Shown here: one piece after another, positions 17,293-25,390 of the stretch | How positions within the stretch are numbered: position 1 is the stretch's first letter | Layout: the number at the start of each line of letters is the position of its first letter | Program-made: the position numbers and the translations under genes | Notes under the pieces: model-generated | Databases searched by the model: none | What the model saw: the letters and a program-made list of their open reading frames with translations, nothing else | Told to the model about the DNA's origin: nothing | Origin: Chloroflexota bacterium | GTDB lineage: Bacteria; Chloroflexota; Anaerolineae; Aggregatilineales; Phototrophicaceae | DNA: 60,474 bases | Direction of reading: 5' to 3' | NCBI GenBank assembly: GCA_026706455.1 | Contig: JAPOYS010000113.1 | Coordinates: forward strand, 1-60,474

Positions 17293-18334
17293 CGTCGGCG
17301 TCCGCCGCCATTCGCTCTTGGTTGTCCTCTTCGACCACGAAGTCGCCGTTGGTGATGTCCTCGATCAACTGCTCAATGGTCTCCAGAGACGCTTCCGCTT
17401 TGGCGCGGCGCTCATCGCTGGTCGCTTCCAGGAAAGCCTCCGGAATATGGAAGCTGATCTCTCCCGACTGGACATTTCCATAGCGGAAGCCGCCGCGCGT
17501 CTCAGGATCCAGCGCCATCTCGATCTCTTGCATGATCGTCTTCTCCCACTCGATCAAGACGAGAATGGCGACATTCGCCGGCGCCTGCTCGACCAAGGGC
17601 GCGGAAGCCACCATCACCAGCGCGTCATTGTCCGATGCCGCTTCGACCACGCCGATATCGCTGGCGGCCGCGCCCGTGAAGATGAAATCGACGCCGCTGC
17701 TGTAGAGCCCGGCGGCCAGCTCGCGCCCTTTGACCGGGTCCTCGAAGGATTCGATGAAGACGGCCGTCGTTTCGATATCCGGATTGATCGAACGGGCGCC
17801 ATCGGTGAAGGCGTTGAAGTCAGCCCAGGCGAAGGGCAACGGCACGCCGCCGGTATAGCCGAGCTGGTTCGACTCGGTCAAATGCGCGGCGTAGACTCCG
17901 CCGACATACGCGCCTTCAAAGAACTGATACTCCATCAGCTGGACGTTGTCCGGCTGCTCATCGCCGCTCGGCAAGCCGACGATCGTGATGAAGGTTGTAT
18001 CGGGGAAGTCCGGCGCGATGAGCCAGGATGTCGCGCCCATGGCGTAAAATGTCGAAACAATAATGTCGACGCCGGTGCGCGCCAGGTTGCGCAGCGTCAA
18101 CTCAAAGGTGGCCGGGTCGAGCGCCTCCAGGAATTGCGTCTCCACGCCATATTCCTCCGCCGCCATATCCAGACCCGCGATCAAGCCGTCGATGGGTCCG
18201 TTGTCGCCGGCCGCTTGCGTCGCCACCAGCGCTACCCGAACCGGATCATCTTGCGCCTGGCCTAGGCCCATGGCAAGCGCAAAGACCGCCAAGAGTAGCA
18301 ACAGGCGCATAATTCGCTTCGTGAAGATCTTCAT
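17285..18334 (-). CDS. BMP-family substrate-binding protein (PnrA/NupN-like)
   Basis: This 349-residue exported protein belongs to the BMP family. The signal peptide is MKIFTKRIMRLLLLLAVFAL followed by a cleavage-like GLGQAQDD. The mature part shows TQAAGDNGPIDGLIAGLDMA and, further on, EGAYVGGVYAAHL with YTGGVPLPFAWADFNAF. Family members bind nucleosides or purines. ATG 18334 follows GGGAGATTGAGA, and a TTG two codons earlier is less likely. No lipobox Cys is visible, so it is either free in the periplasm or anchored otherwise. A palindrome at 18359-18372 may control it. Confidence 0.9.
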   Translation of the reverse strand: MKIFTKRIMRLLLLLAVFALAMGLGQAQDDPVRVALVATQAAGDNGPIDGLIAGLDMAAEEYGVETQFLEALDPATFELTLRNLARTGVDIIVSTFYAMGATSWLIAPDFPDTTFITIVGLPSGDEQPDNVQLMEYQFFEGAYVGGVYAAHLTESNQLGYTGGVPLPFAWADFNAFTDGARSINPDIETTAVFIESFEDPVKGRELAAGLYSSGVDFIFTGAAASDIGVVEAASDNDALVMVASAPLVEQAPANVAILVLIEWEKTIMQEIEMALDPETRGGFRYGNVQSGEISFHIPEAFLEATSDERRAKAEASLETIEQLIEDITNGDFVVEEDNQERMAADADGG

Positions 18335-18358
18335 TCTCAATCTCCCGAATGACTAGAA

Positions 18359-18372
18359 TGCAATCGATTACA
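18359..18372. promoter_or_regulatory. candidate operator palindrome upstream of the BMP-type importer
   Basis: TGCAATCGATTACA is a palindrome with one mismatch pair. It has the length and central CG of LacI-family operators and lies 25 bases upstream of the binding-protein ATG, flanked by AT-rich sequence. The similar half TTCGATTACA occurs at 2006-2015. No regulator can be assigned. Confidence 0.38.
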
Positions 18373-18467
18373 TTTTATCAGGTCGAACGCGCAGGGCAAA
18401 CTTTGGGGGCTGGATGCGTTGGCGGGCCAGCCGCCGTCTCGCTCCTACGGTTCGTTTTGGCGTTGTC

Positions 18468-18491
18468 GGGCGAGCCAAGGCTCGCCCCTAC
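18468..18491 (-). repeat. REP-like hairpin with perfect stem; its GTAG holds the ROK stop codon
   Basis: GGGCGAGCC-AA-GGCTCGCCC followed by CTAC gives nine perfect pairs with a two-base loop. The TAG at 18490-18488 on the minus strand terminates the ROK kinase. A weaker relative, GGGCCAGCC...CTCCTAC, lies at 18424-18448. Confidence 0.68.
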
Positions 18492-19426
18492 GCAGATCGA
18501 TAGGTGGACTGCCGGGCATAGAGCGCAGCGCCGAGCAAACAGGCGTCATCGCCCAGCGCCGCCCGCCGCAAGAGATTTGACCGCAGAAATCCGGCGTGCA
18601 AGACATGTTCGCGCAATACTTCGCGCGCCGGATCCAGCAGCAAATCGCCGAGCTTCATCACGCTGCCGCCAAGGACGATCGCCGCCGGATTGAAGAGATG
18701 CAGCAGATTGACCAGTCCCAAGCCCAGCCACTCGCCCGCTTGCGCCACCACCGCGCGCGCCAAAGGATCGCCAGCAGCAGCCGCCTCGCCGACAGCTTGC
18801 CCATCGACCACTTTCTTGGCGCGCAGGCTTGACGGCAAATCGGTCGATTTCAATCGCTGCCGAGCCCAATAACCCAGCGCCGTCCCCGAAGCCAGCTCCT
18901 CCAGCCGCCGCAGGCCCCCGTCCGGCAAGGTCAGACGCATGTGACCCGGCTCAATTGCCAGCCCGTCCGCGCCCGTAAACAGCTCGCCCTTGATGATCGC
19001 GCCGCCGCCGATCCCGGTGCTGATCGTCAGATAGATCATGGGGTCGGCCGCCTGCCCGGCGCCGAATGCCCGCTCAGCCAAGGCGCCTAGGTTGGCATCG
19101 TTTTGCACGAAGGCGGGCGAGCCGCCAAACGCGCCGCTCAAGGCCTGCCCAATCGGCACATTGGACCAGCCGGGCAAGGTCTCCGCCTTGATGATTAGGC
19201 CCGCGGCCGTATCCAGCGGACCGGGCGCGGAGATGCCGATCGACGCCGGTTGGCCGCCGGCGCTCGTCAAAGATTTTCCCAAGTCAATCAAGCGATTGAG
19301 GACGATGTCGGGTCCATCGCTGACGCGGCTGAAGGTCTCGGCTCGCTGGAGCAGCCGCAGTTTATCATCATAAAGGGCGGCGCGGCTGCGCGTTCCGCCG
19401 AAGTCGATAGCCAGGTACGCGCTCAT
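18488..19426 (-). CDS. ROK-family sugar kinase (glucokinase-like)
   Basis: This 312-residue cytoplasmic kinase shows the phosphate-binding motif AIDFGGTRSRAALYD near residue 5, then the ROK features SIGISAPGPLD, QNDANLGALAERAFG and TISTGIGGGAII. The usual ROK zinc motif (CxCGxxGC) is absent: EPGHMRLTLPDGGLRRLEEL has no Cys where the zinc ligands lie. It would phosphorylate a hexose with ATP. Its ATG overlaps the stop of the phosphofructokinase gene by 4 bases, so both are made together. The stop codon lies in a REP hairpin. Confidence 0.88.
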   Translation of the reverse strand: MSAYLAIDFGGTRSRAALYDDKLRLLQRAETFSRVSDGPDIVLNRLIDLGKSLTSAGGQPASIGISAPGPLDTAAGLIIKAETLPGWSNVPIGQALSGAFGGSPAFVQNDANLGALAERAFGAGQAADPMIYLTISTGIGGGAIIKGELFTGADGLAIEPGHMRLTLPDGGLRRLEELASGTALGYWARQRLKSTDLPSSLRAKKVVDGQAVGEAAAAGDPLARAVVAQAGEWLGLGLVNLLHLFNPAAIVLGGSVMKLGDLLLDPAREVLREHVLHAGFLRSNLLRRAALGDDACLLGAALYARQSTYRSA

Positions 19427-20376
19427 AATTGATTGACAAATTCGTAAAGGTCGCGGTCGGGCGGCGGCTTGTCCCCGCCGGGCAGGCGCCCTGGATGCAG
19501 CAGGACTGCGCCGGCGCGCGACACTACCAGGCCACCCTGCGCGCCCGCCTTGAACGCGCAGTAGGCGACTCGGCTCATGTCACGCGCAACAACACGATCG
19601 CGCTGAGAAGCGTCGGCGCCGCGCTGCGCGTGGCCGAGGGCGCTGTAGCGAATGCGAATGCCGGCGCGCTCGGGAATCTCCGCAACCAGCCGGTCGATCT
19701 GCGGGTAAGCTTCCGACAGCAGGACCAGCGCGTAGCCCTCCTGAGCGACGATGCGCTTCAAGCGCGAAGCCAGCCAATCCAGCTCCAGCGGATACTCGGG
19801 CAGCAGCGCCAGGTGGGCGCCGCTCGCGTAGGCAATCGCCAGCGCCAGATGCCCGGTCGGCGCGCCCAATGTCTCCAGCATGAAGATCCGCCCCGGCAGC
19901 GCGGTCGCCGTCGCCCGAATGCCCTCGACCGCCTGTATTGCAAAGTTGCAAGCCGAGTCATGCCCCAATGTGTAGTCCGTCCCTGGCACGTCGTTGTCGA
20001 TTGTGGTTGGCAAGACGAGGTGGGGAATCCCCCACGCTTCGAGCAGTGGACCGGCAAATCGAATTGTGCCATCGCCGCCGAAAAGCAGCAGGTTATCAAT
20101 TCTGTGCCGCGCCACGACAGCCTGGAGCCGAACGCGGGCGTCGCTTTCCTGCAGGACCGGGCTGCGACTGGACGGCAGGATGGATCCGCCGCGCCCGACC
20201 AGTGTCTGCAGCGAGCGCAAGTCTATCGCCGCCAGGCGCCCATTGAGCAAGCCGACAAAGCCGCCAAGCGCGCCCACAACTTGATCGCCCTTGCGCGCCG
20301 CCAGTCGGGCATAGCAATCGATGGCTGCGTTGATGCCGGGCGCGTCGCCGCCGCTGACTACGATGGCTGTTTTCAT
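19423..20376 (-). CDS. 6-phosphofructokinase family protein
   Basis: This 317-residue enzyme shows VSGGDAPGINAAID at the N-terminus, LLLFGGDGTIRFAG near residue 98 and PTTIDNDVPGTDYTLGHDSA near 123 with the catalytic Asp. The residue before TIDND is Thr, not the Lys typical of PPi-dependent enzymes, which favours ATP use, and GGDGT agrees. The length matches bacterial ATP-PFKs. It would phosphorylate fructose 6-phosphate or a related sugar phosphate. It is co-translated with the ROK kinase, giving two consecutive phosphorylations in one unit. Confidence 0.88.
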   Translation of the reverse strand: MKTAIVVSGGDAPGINAAIDCYARLAARKGDQVVGALGGFVGLLNGRLAAIDLRSLQTLVGRGGSILPSSRSPVLQESDARVRLQAVVARHRIDNLLLFGGDGTIRFAGPLLEAWGIPHLVLPTTIDNDVPGTDYTLGHDSACNFAIQAVEGIRATATALPGRIFMLETLGAPTGHLALAIAYASGAHLALLPEYPLELDWLASRLKRIVAQEGYALVLLSEAYPQIDRLVAEIPERAGIRIRYSALGHAQRGADASQRDRVVARDMSRVAYCAFKAGAQGGLVVSRAGAVLLHPGRLPGGDKPPPDRDLYEFVNQL

Positions 20377-20693
20377 CTGCCAGGATGTCCGTCCTGTCGC
20401 ATTGCTGGCTCACATGATGATACCGTATTCCCATGGGGGCTGTAGGGGCGAGCCGGCGGCTCGCCCGTACGCACAGTAGCACAGTAGAATGTAGCGTCGC
20501 GGCTGGCGACCTGATGGAGCGCCCCAAGATCACGCGCTTTAGAGTACAGATTGCCCATTTGCCGTTCATTTTGCGCTCCCTCGCCAGCGCCGTTTGCATC
20601 TGACGCGCGAATGCGATAAGTTAGTCTGGCGAGCCGACAACCTCGCTCTCCGTTTTGTTTGCATTCGTTTAGTCAAGTTGAAGGAGCATTACC
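20377..20693. other. intergenic region between divergent PFK and fused binding-protein genes
   Basis: These 317 bp hold one REP-like hairpin at 20442-20466 and the ribosome site AAGGAG (20681-20686) of the next gene. A poor promoter-like pair, TTGCAT near 20595 and GATAAG 15 bases on, is not convincing. Nothing else is recognised. Confidence 0.5.
20442..20466 (+). repeat. REP-like hairpin, perfect 9-bp stem
   Basis: GTAG followed by GGGCGAGCC-GGC-GGCTCGCCC, about 65 bases upstream of the phosphofructokinase start. Confidence 0.65.
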
Positions 20694-22592
20694 GTGAAAA
20701 AACTTCTCATTCTCATGACGCTTGCGCTTTTGGCGCTCAGCCTCATGCCCGGGGCTTTCGCGCAGGACGATGGCTACACCATCGCCTTCGTTCCGGGCGT
20801 CAACCCAGATCCCTTCTATATCACCATGAGCACGGGCGTCTATCAAGCGGCGACCGACCTGGGCCTCACGGTCATACAGCAGGATCCCGAGCGTTTCGAT
20901 GTCACCGTCTCAGCGCCGATCATCGAAGCCTTGATCGCGCGCGGCGATATAGACGCTCTGGTCACCGCGCCCAACGACAAGGAACAGTCGATACCGGTGC
21001 TGCAAGCGGCGCACGATGCCGGCATCGTCGTGCTGACGGTCGACACTTTCATCGGCGATGGCAATTACGCCGACGGCGAAGTCACCTTCCCGATTTCCTA
21101 CATCGGCTCGGACAACACGCAGGGCGGTTACATCGCTTGCTCGGCGCTGGCTGACAAGCTGGGCGAAGGCGCCAAGATCTACGTCACCAACACGCGCCCG
21201 GGCATCAGCACGACCGACCAGCGCGAAGAAGGCTGTCTGGCCGCGGCTGAGGACAATGGCTTAGTCGTTGCCCGCGTCGACTACAACGAGAACAGCGCTG
21301 ATACCGCGCAGGCGCAGACAGCCGCCGTTCTGCAAGCCAATCCCGATATCGTCGGCATGTTCGCCACCAATACCTTCGGCGCGCTGGGCGCGGGCACAGC
21401 CATCCAAAACGCCGGCTTGCAAGGCGCGGTCGAAGTCGCCCTCTTTGACGCCAGCGAAGAAAACATCGGCTTTTTGAAGGACGGCATCGTCTCGCTCGTC
21501 ATCGCCCAGAAACCGGCCGATATGGGTTATCTCGGCGTCGCCCTGGCCACCGCCTACCTCGATGGCGTCGGCAGCATCCCGGCTCGCATCGGCACCGGTT
21601 ACGCCGTCATCACCGCCGACAACGTCGATGACCCCGATGTCGCGCGCTTCATCTACACCAGCAACACCAGCGATCCGGCGTCCGCGCTTGATGACAGCTA
21701 CAATCTGGCTTTCGTGCCCGGCGTGAATCCCGATCCCTTCTACATCACCATGTCGCGCGGCGTATATGGCGCGGCGGGCCGCCTGGGCATCAACGTCATC
21801 CAGCAGGATCCGGAACGCTTCGACGTCACCGTCTCGGCGCCGATCATCGAAGCGCTGATCGCCCGCGGCGACATCAACTCGCTGGTCACCGCGCCCAATG
21901 ACAAGGAGCAGTCGATCCCGGTGCTGCAGGACGCGCATGACGCCGGCATCCCGGTCTTGACGGTCGACACATTCATCGGCGACGGCAACTACGCCGACGG
22001 CGAGGTCACCTTCCCCTTGAGCTATATTGGCTCGGATAACGTAGAAGGCGGGCGCATCGCCTGTTCGGCATTGGCGGACAAGTTGGGCGAAGGCGCCAAG
22101 ATCTACGTCACCAACACGCGCCCGGGCATCAGCACGACCGACCAGCGCGAGGAAGGCTGCCTGGCGGCGGCTGAAGCCGGCGGATTGATCGTCGCCCGCG
22201 TCGACTACAACGAGAACAGCGCGGATATGGCGCAGCAGCAGACGGCCGCTGTCTTGCAGGCGAATCCCGATATCGTCGGCATGTTCGCCACCAATACCTT
22301 CGGCGCGTTGGGCGCTGGCGCGGCCATTCAGAACGCCGGCTTGCAAGGCGCGGTGGAAGTCGCGCTTTTCGACGCCAGCGAAGAGAATATCGGCTACCTG
22401 CGCGATGGCATCGTCTCGCTCGTCATCGCCCAGAAACCAGCCGATATGGGTTACCTGGGCGTGATCGCGCAGGTCGCCAACTTGCGCGGCGTAACATCCA
22501 TGCCGGCGCGCGTCGGCACCGGTTACGCGGTCATCACCATCGACAACGTGGACGATCCGAACGTGGCGCGCTTCATCTACACGGCCGGCTAG
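20694..22592 (+). CDS. ABC sugar-binding protein made of two fused near-identical Peripla_BP_4 domains
   Basis: The 632-residue exported protein starts at GTG 20694 with AAGGAG 7 bases before. After a signal peptide (residues 1-23), domain 1 (about 26-320) and domain 2 (about 334-632) are both complete ribose/allose-type binding domains. Both contain FVPGVNPDPFYITMS, APNDKEQSIPVLQ, VTNTRPGISTTDQREEGCLA and FATNTFGALGAG. They are roughly 85-90% identical by eye and joined by about 12 linker residues (SNTSDPASALDD). Many synonymous differences show the duplication is not an assembly copy. Single-domain proteins of about 320 residues are the norm. The permease and ATPase at 28600-30484 are the likely partners. 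Confidence 0.93.
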   Translation: MKKLLILMTLALLALSLMPGAFAQDDGYTIAFVPGVNPDPFYITMSTGVYQAATDLGLTVIQQDPERFDVTVSAPIIEALIARGDIDALVTAPNDKEQSIPVLQAAHDAGIVVLTVDTFIGDGNYADGEVTFPISYIGSDNTQGGYIACSALADKLGEGAKIYVTNTRPGISTTDQREEGCLAAAEDNGLVVARVDYNENSADTAQAQTAAVLQANPDIVGMFATNTFGALGAGTAIQNAGLQGAVEVALFDASEENIGFLKDGIVSLVIAQKPADMGYLGVALATAYLDGVGSIPARIGTGYAVITADNVDDPDVARFIYTSNTSDPASALDDSYNLAFVPGVNPDPFYITMSRGVYGAAGRLGINVIQQDPERFDVTVSAPIIEALIARGDINSLVTAPNDKEQSIPVLQDAHDAGIPVLTVDTFIGDGNYADGEVTFPLSYIGSDNVEGGRIACSALADKLGEGAKIYVTNTRPGISTTDQREEGCLAAAEAGGLIVARVDYNENSADMAQQQTAAVLQANPDIVGMFATNTFGALGAGAAIQNAGLQGAVEVALFDASEENIGYLRDGIVSLVIAQKPADMGYLGVIAQVANLRGVTSMPARVGTGYAVITIDNVDDPNVARFIYTAG

Positions 22593-22602
22593 CTGTACGA
22601 GT

Positions 22603-22712
22603 AACCCCCACCCCAAACCCCTCCCCCAAAGTGAGGGAGGGGCTTTAAATGCGCGGATCTGCGGATAAATCTCTCCTTCCCTCTTTATGGGGGAAGGGGC
22701 CGGGGATGGGGG
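22603..22712 (-). repeat. G/C-rich dispersed repeat, copy A (inverted)
   Basis: Two arms, CCCCCACCCCAAACCCCTCC... and ...GGGGCCGGGGATGGGGG, lie around a 25-base middle. It is the reverse complement of the arrangement at 30491-30594 and 37313-37397. It starts 10 bases after the stop of the fused binding protein. Confidence 0.7.
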
Positions 22713-22742
22713 AAAGCAACTCCATGACGCGCGTAACGCTCC

Positions 22743-23933
22743 ATGCCAGACCACATGACCCCCACACGTGCATCTCTCGCCAAGCGCCCGAACCTGATGG
22801 TCGGCACGCTCTGCGTCACCTACGGCCTGTTTTATCTGGGCCGCGTGAACATCAGCGTCGTCCTGCCCCTGCTCGCGGTCGCGCTCAATGCGAGCCTCGC
22901 CGAAGTCGGCATTCTGGGCACCGTCTTCTTTTGGGTCTATGGCTGCGGGAATTTCATCTTTGGCGAAGTCGGCAGCCACATTAGCCCCAAACGCATTATC
23001 GGCATAAGCCTGCTCATCACTGCAATCGTAAACCTCGCCTTCGGTTTTCAATCGTCCCTGATGTGGATGCTGGCGCTATGGGGCGTGAACGGCTTGGCGC
23101 AAGCCGGCGGCTGGTCGCCCATGGTGCGCATATTGGCCGAGCGCCTTGATCCCAGCCGAATCAAGCGCATGTCGACGATCATGCCTTTTAGTTATGTGAT
23201 CGGCACGGTCGTAACCTGGACCTTGATCGGCGCCCTGGCTGCTGCCGAGAACTGGCGCATAGCCTTTTGGCTTCCGGGAATCGCCCTGCTCTTGGCGGCT
23301 ATTCTCTGGCGGACGGCCGGCATCGACGCGCCGCGGCGACAATCAAGCGGCATCCGCCCCGCAACCATCCTTGCCGAAGCGCGCGGGGTCGCCTTCGCGC
23401 TGTTTGTTTCGGCGCTGGCTGGTTTCGTCCGCAACGGCTCAATTATCTGGCTGCCTACCTTCATCCTCGACAGCCAATTGATCGCCGATAACCTAGTCGG
23501 CGCATTGGCGGCGCTCACGCAGTTGGTCGCCATCCCGGGCCTACTGCTGGCGCGTCAAGGCGTCATGCGCAGCAACCGCGTGCTGGCGACAGCAGCGTTT
23601 CTGCTTGGCGCCGCCGGGCTGGCTTTTCTGCTGCTTACCTTGACGATCGATTTGCTGTCGATTGCGGTCGTCTGCCTGGCAATGATGATTTTGGGCGGGG
23701 CTTTCGGCTTGGTGACGTCTTCGATGCCCCTGATCTTGGCGCCGCCGGGACGCGCTTCGTCGGTCGCTGGCACGCTCAATATGATGGCGACCTTCGCCGG
23801 CGGCTTAGCCGGCTTCAGCATTGGCGCGCTGGTTGAGCACAGCGGCTGGGGCGCCGTCTTCGGCTTGTGGGGCGTCGCGCTGCTGCTGGCTTCGCTTTTG
23901 ACCTGGCGCCATCGACACGTGGAAAACGAATGA
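22743..23933 (+). CDS. MFS transporter, OPA/GlpT-like (first paralogue)
   Basis: This 396-residue integral membrane protein has about twelve hydrophobic segments. YGLFYLGRVNISVVLPLLA near residue 25, SHISPKRIIGISLLI, and GVNGLAQAGGWSPMVRIL near 110 match organophosphate:phosphate antiporters (GlpT, UhpT), which import phosphorylated sugars or glycerol phosphate. The start may be ATG 22743 or 22755; neither has a clear ribosome site. The paralogue 23998-25185 follows after a short gap containing a REP element. Confidence 0.88.
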   Translation: MPDHMTPTRASLAKRPNLMVGTLCVTYGLFYLGRVNISVVLPLLAVALNASLAEVGILGTVFFWVYGCGNFIFGEVGSHISPKRIIGISLLITAIVNLAFGFQSSLMWMLALWGVNGLAQAGGWSPMVRILAERLDPSRIKRMSTIMPFSYVIGTVVTWTLIGALAAAENWRIAFWLPGIALLLAAILWRTAGIDAPRRQSSGIRPATILAEARGVAFALFVSALAGFVRNGSIIWLPTFILDSQLIADNLVGALAALTQLVAIPGLLLARQGVMRSNRVLATAAFLLGAAGLAFLLLTLTIDLLSIAVVCLAMMILGGAFGLVTSSMPLILAPPGRASSVAGTLNMMATFAGGLAGFSIGALVEHSGWGAVFGLWGVALLLASLLTWRHRHVENE

Positions 23934-23940
23934 GGCAGGC

Positions 23941-23964
23941 GGGCGAGCCAAGGGGCCGCCCTAC
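23941..23964 (-). repeat. REP-like hairpin between the two MFS genes
   Basis: GGGCGAGCC-AA-GGGGCCGCCC with CTAC at the end, an imperfect stem similar to 18468-18491. Confidence 0.5.
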
Positions 23965-23997
23965 ATTTTTCAGTTTCCGCGTTATACGCTCAAGCGG

Positions 23998-25185
23998 ATG
24001 ACCCATTCACAGCCCGCCCTGACGAAGCAGCAAAACATGATGGTGGCGACTCTGCTCGTCACCTACGCCCTGTATTATCTGGGGCGCGTGAACATCAGCC
24101 TGGTCCTGCCAGCGCTCGCTCGTGACCTGGGCGTTAGCCGCGCTGAGGTCGGCGCCTTGGGCACGATCTTCTTCTGGGTCTACGGCATCTTTCATTTCAT
24201 CAGCGGCGAGCTGGGCAGTCACGTCAGCCCCTTTCGCCTCGTCAGCCTCGGCTTACTCGCCAGCGCGATTGTAAATCTGATCTTCGCCTTTCAGACATCG
24301 CTCGTCGTCATGCTCGTACTCTGGGGGCTCAACGGCATCGCGCAGTCGGGCGGTTGGTCGCCCATGTTTCGCATCCTGGCTGAGCGCCTCGATCGCGTCC
24401 ATATCAAACGCGTATCGACCGTCATGCCCTTCAGCTACGTGATCGGCACCGCCATCACCTGGATCTTCATCGGGGCGCTGGCGACGGGCGAGAATTGGCG
24501 CGTCGCCTTTTGGCTGCCCGGGCTTATACTGCTTCTGGTTCTGGCTTGCTGGCGGCGGGCTCGCATCGACGCGCCAAGGTCAAAATCGGAAGGAATTCGC
24601 TTATCAACTGTTGTCGCCGAGGCGCGCCGTATCGCCGCCGTGATGCTGGCGGCGGCTCTAGGCGGCTTCGTCTTCAACGGCGCGATCATCTGGCTGCCGA
24701 CCTATATTCTCGACACCGGTCTGATCGCCCAAAATATCGTGGGCGCCGTCGCCGCGCTGACGCAGGCGCTCGCGATTATGGGCCTCCTGCTGGCGCGCTA
24801 CCAGGTCGCGCGCAGCAACCAAGTCTTCGCAACCGCCGCGCTCCTGTTCAGCGCCGCCGGCGCCGCTTTTCTGCTGCTGACCCTGACTCCCGGCCTCGGC
24901 GCGATCGCCCTGGTCGGCTTCGCCTTGCTGATGCTGAATGGCGCCTTTGGCTTGACCGTCAGCTCAATGCCGCTGCTGCTGGCGCCAGCCGGGCGCGCTT
25001 CGTCGACCGCCGGCAGCGTCAATATGATGTCGACATTCTTTGGCGGCATGGCCGGTTTCAGCATCGGCGGCTTGGTCGAGCTCAGCGGCTGGAGCGCCGT
25101 CTTTGGCTTGTGGGGCGCCCTTGTCTTGCTGGCGGCGCTCTTGATTTGGCGTCATAGACACTGGGAAGACGGCGTCCAGCGGTAG
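23998..25185 (+). CDS. MFS transporter, OPA/GlpT-like (second paralogue)
   Basis: This 395-residue membrane protein has about twelve segments and is clearly homologous to its upstream neighbour over its full length. YALYYLGRVNISLVLPALA, GLNGIAQSGGWSPMFRILAE and SSMPLLLAPAGRASSTAGS all have near-matching counterparts. It starts at ATG 23998. The OPA family exchanges phosphorylated metabolites for phosphate, and the adjacent DhaKL genes make a three- or four-carbon sugar phosphate or ketose a possible substrate, which is inference. Confidence 0.88.
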   Translation: MTHSQPALTKQQNMMVATLLVTYALYYLGRVNISLVLPALARDLGVSRAEVGALGTIFFWVYGIFHFISGELGSHVSPFRLVSLGLLASAIVNLIFAFQTSLVVMLVLWGLNGIAQSGGWSPMFRILAERLDRVHIKRVSTVMPFSYVIGTAITWIFIGALATGENWRVAFWLPGLILLLVLACWRRARIDAPRSKSEGIRLSTVVAEARRIAAVMLAAALGGFVFNGAIIWLPTYILDTGLIAQNIVGAVAALTQALAIMGLLLARYQVARSNQVFATAALLFSAAGAAFLLLTLTPGLGAIALVGFALLMLNGAFGLTVSSMPLLLAPAGRASSTAGSVNMMSTFFGGMAGFSIGGLVELSGWSAVFGLWGALVLLAALLIWRHRHWEDGVQR

Positions 25186-25226
25186 GCTTGGCGAGCACTT
25201 TGCATGCATCGAAGGCTGCGCATGAT

Positions 25227-25272
25227 TTCCACCACCGAGGTCACCGAAGATTTAGAGGGCGCAGAGGTTTTC
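25227..25272. repeat. solitary CACCGAG-type repeat block
   Basis: TTTCCACCACCGAGGTCACC then a GCAGAGGTTTT end. It is the same type as the blocks around the GxxExxY gene but has no such gene nearby, so it is a probable solo remnant. Confidence 0.5.
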
Positions 25273-25354
25273 TATGCGCTTTAGGGAGTTAACACATCGC
25301 CGGAATCTGTTATTTCTGCGCGTGACCGATCCATGTAATGGCTAAGATGAAGGT

Positions 25355-25360
25355 TATAAT
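25355..25360 (+). promoter_or_regulatory. candidate -10 element for the CoA-transferase gene
   Basis: A perfect TATAAT (preceded by GGT) lies 30 bases upstream of GTG 25391. No good -35 hexamer is visible, so support is limited. Confidence 0.38.
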
Positions 25361-25390
25361 GGCGTACTTAACAGTGACACGGGAGCGGCG

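Noticed and set aside
20694..22592. Assembly duplication as the cause of the double binding domain
   Set aside because: The two halves differ at many synonymous positions and some residues, so they are real diverged copies.
21261..23051. Very long minus-strand reading frame opposite the fused binding protein and first MFS gene
   Set aside because: It is antisense to two clear genes, has a biased composition rich in Asp, Arg and Gly, no ribosome site and no recognisable domain; it arises from GC-rich codon use.
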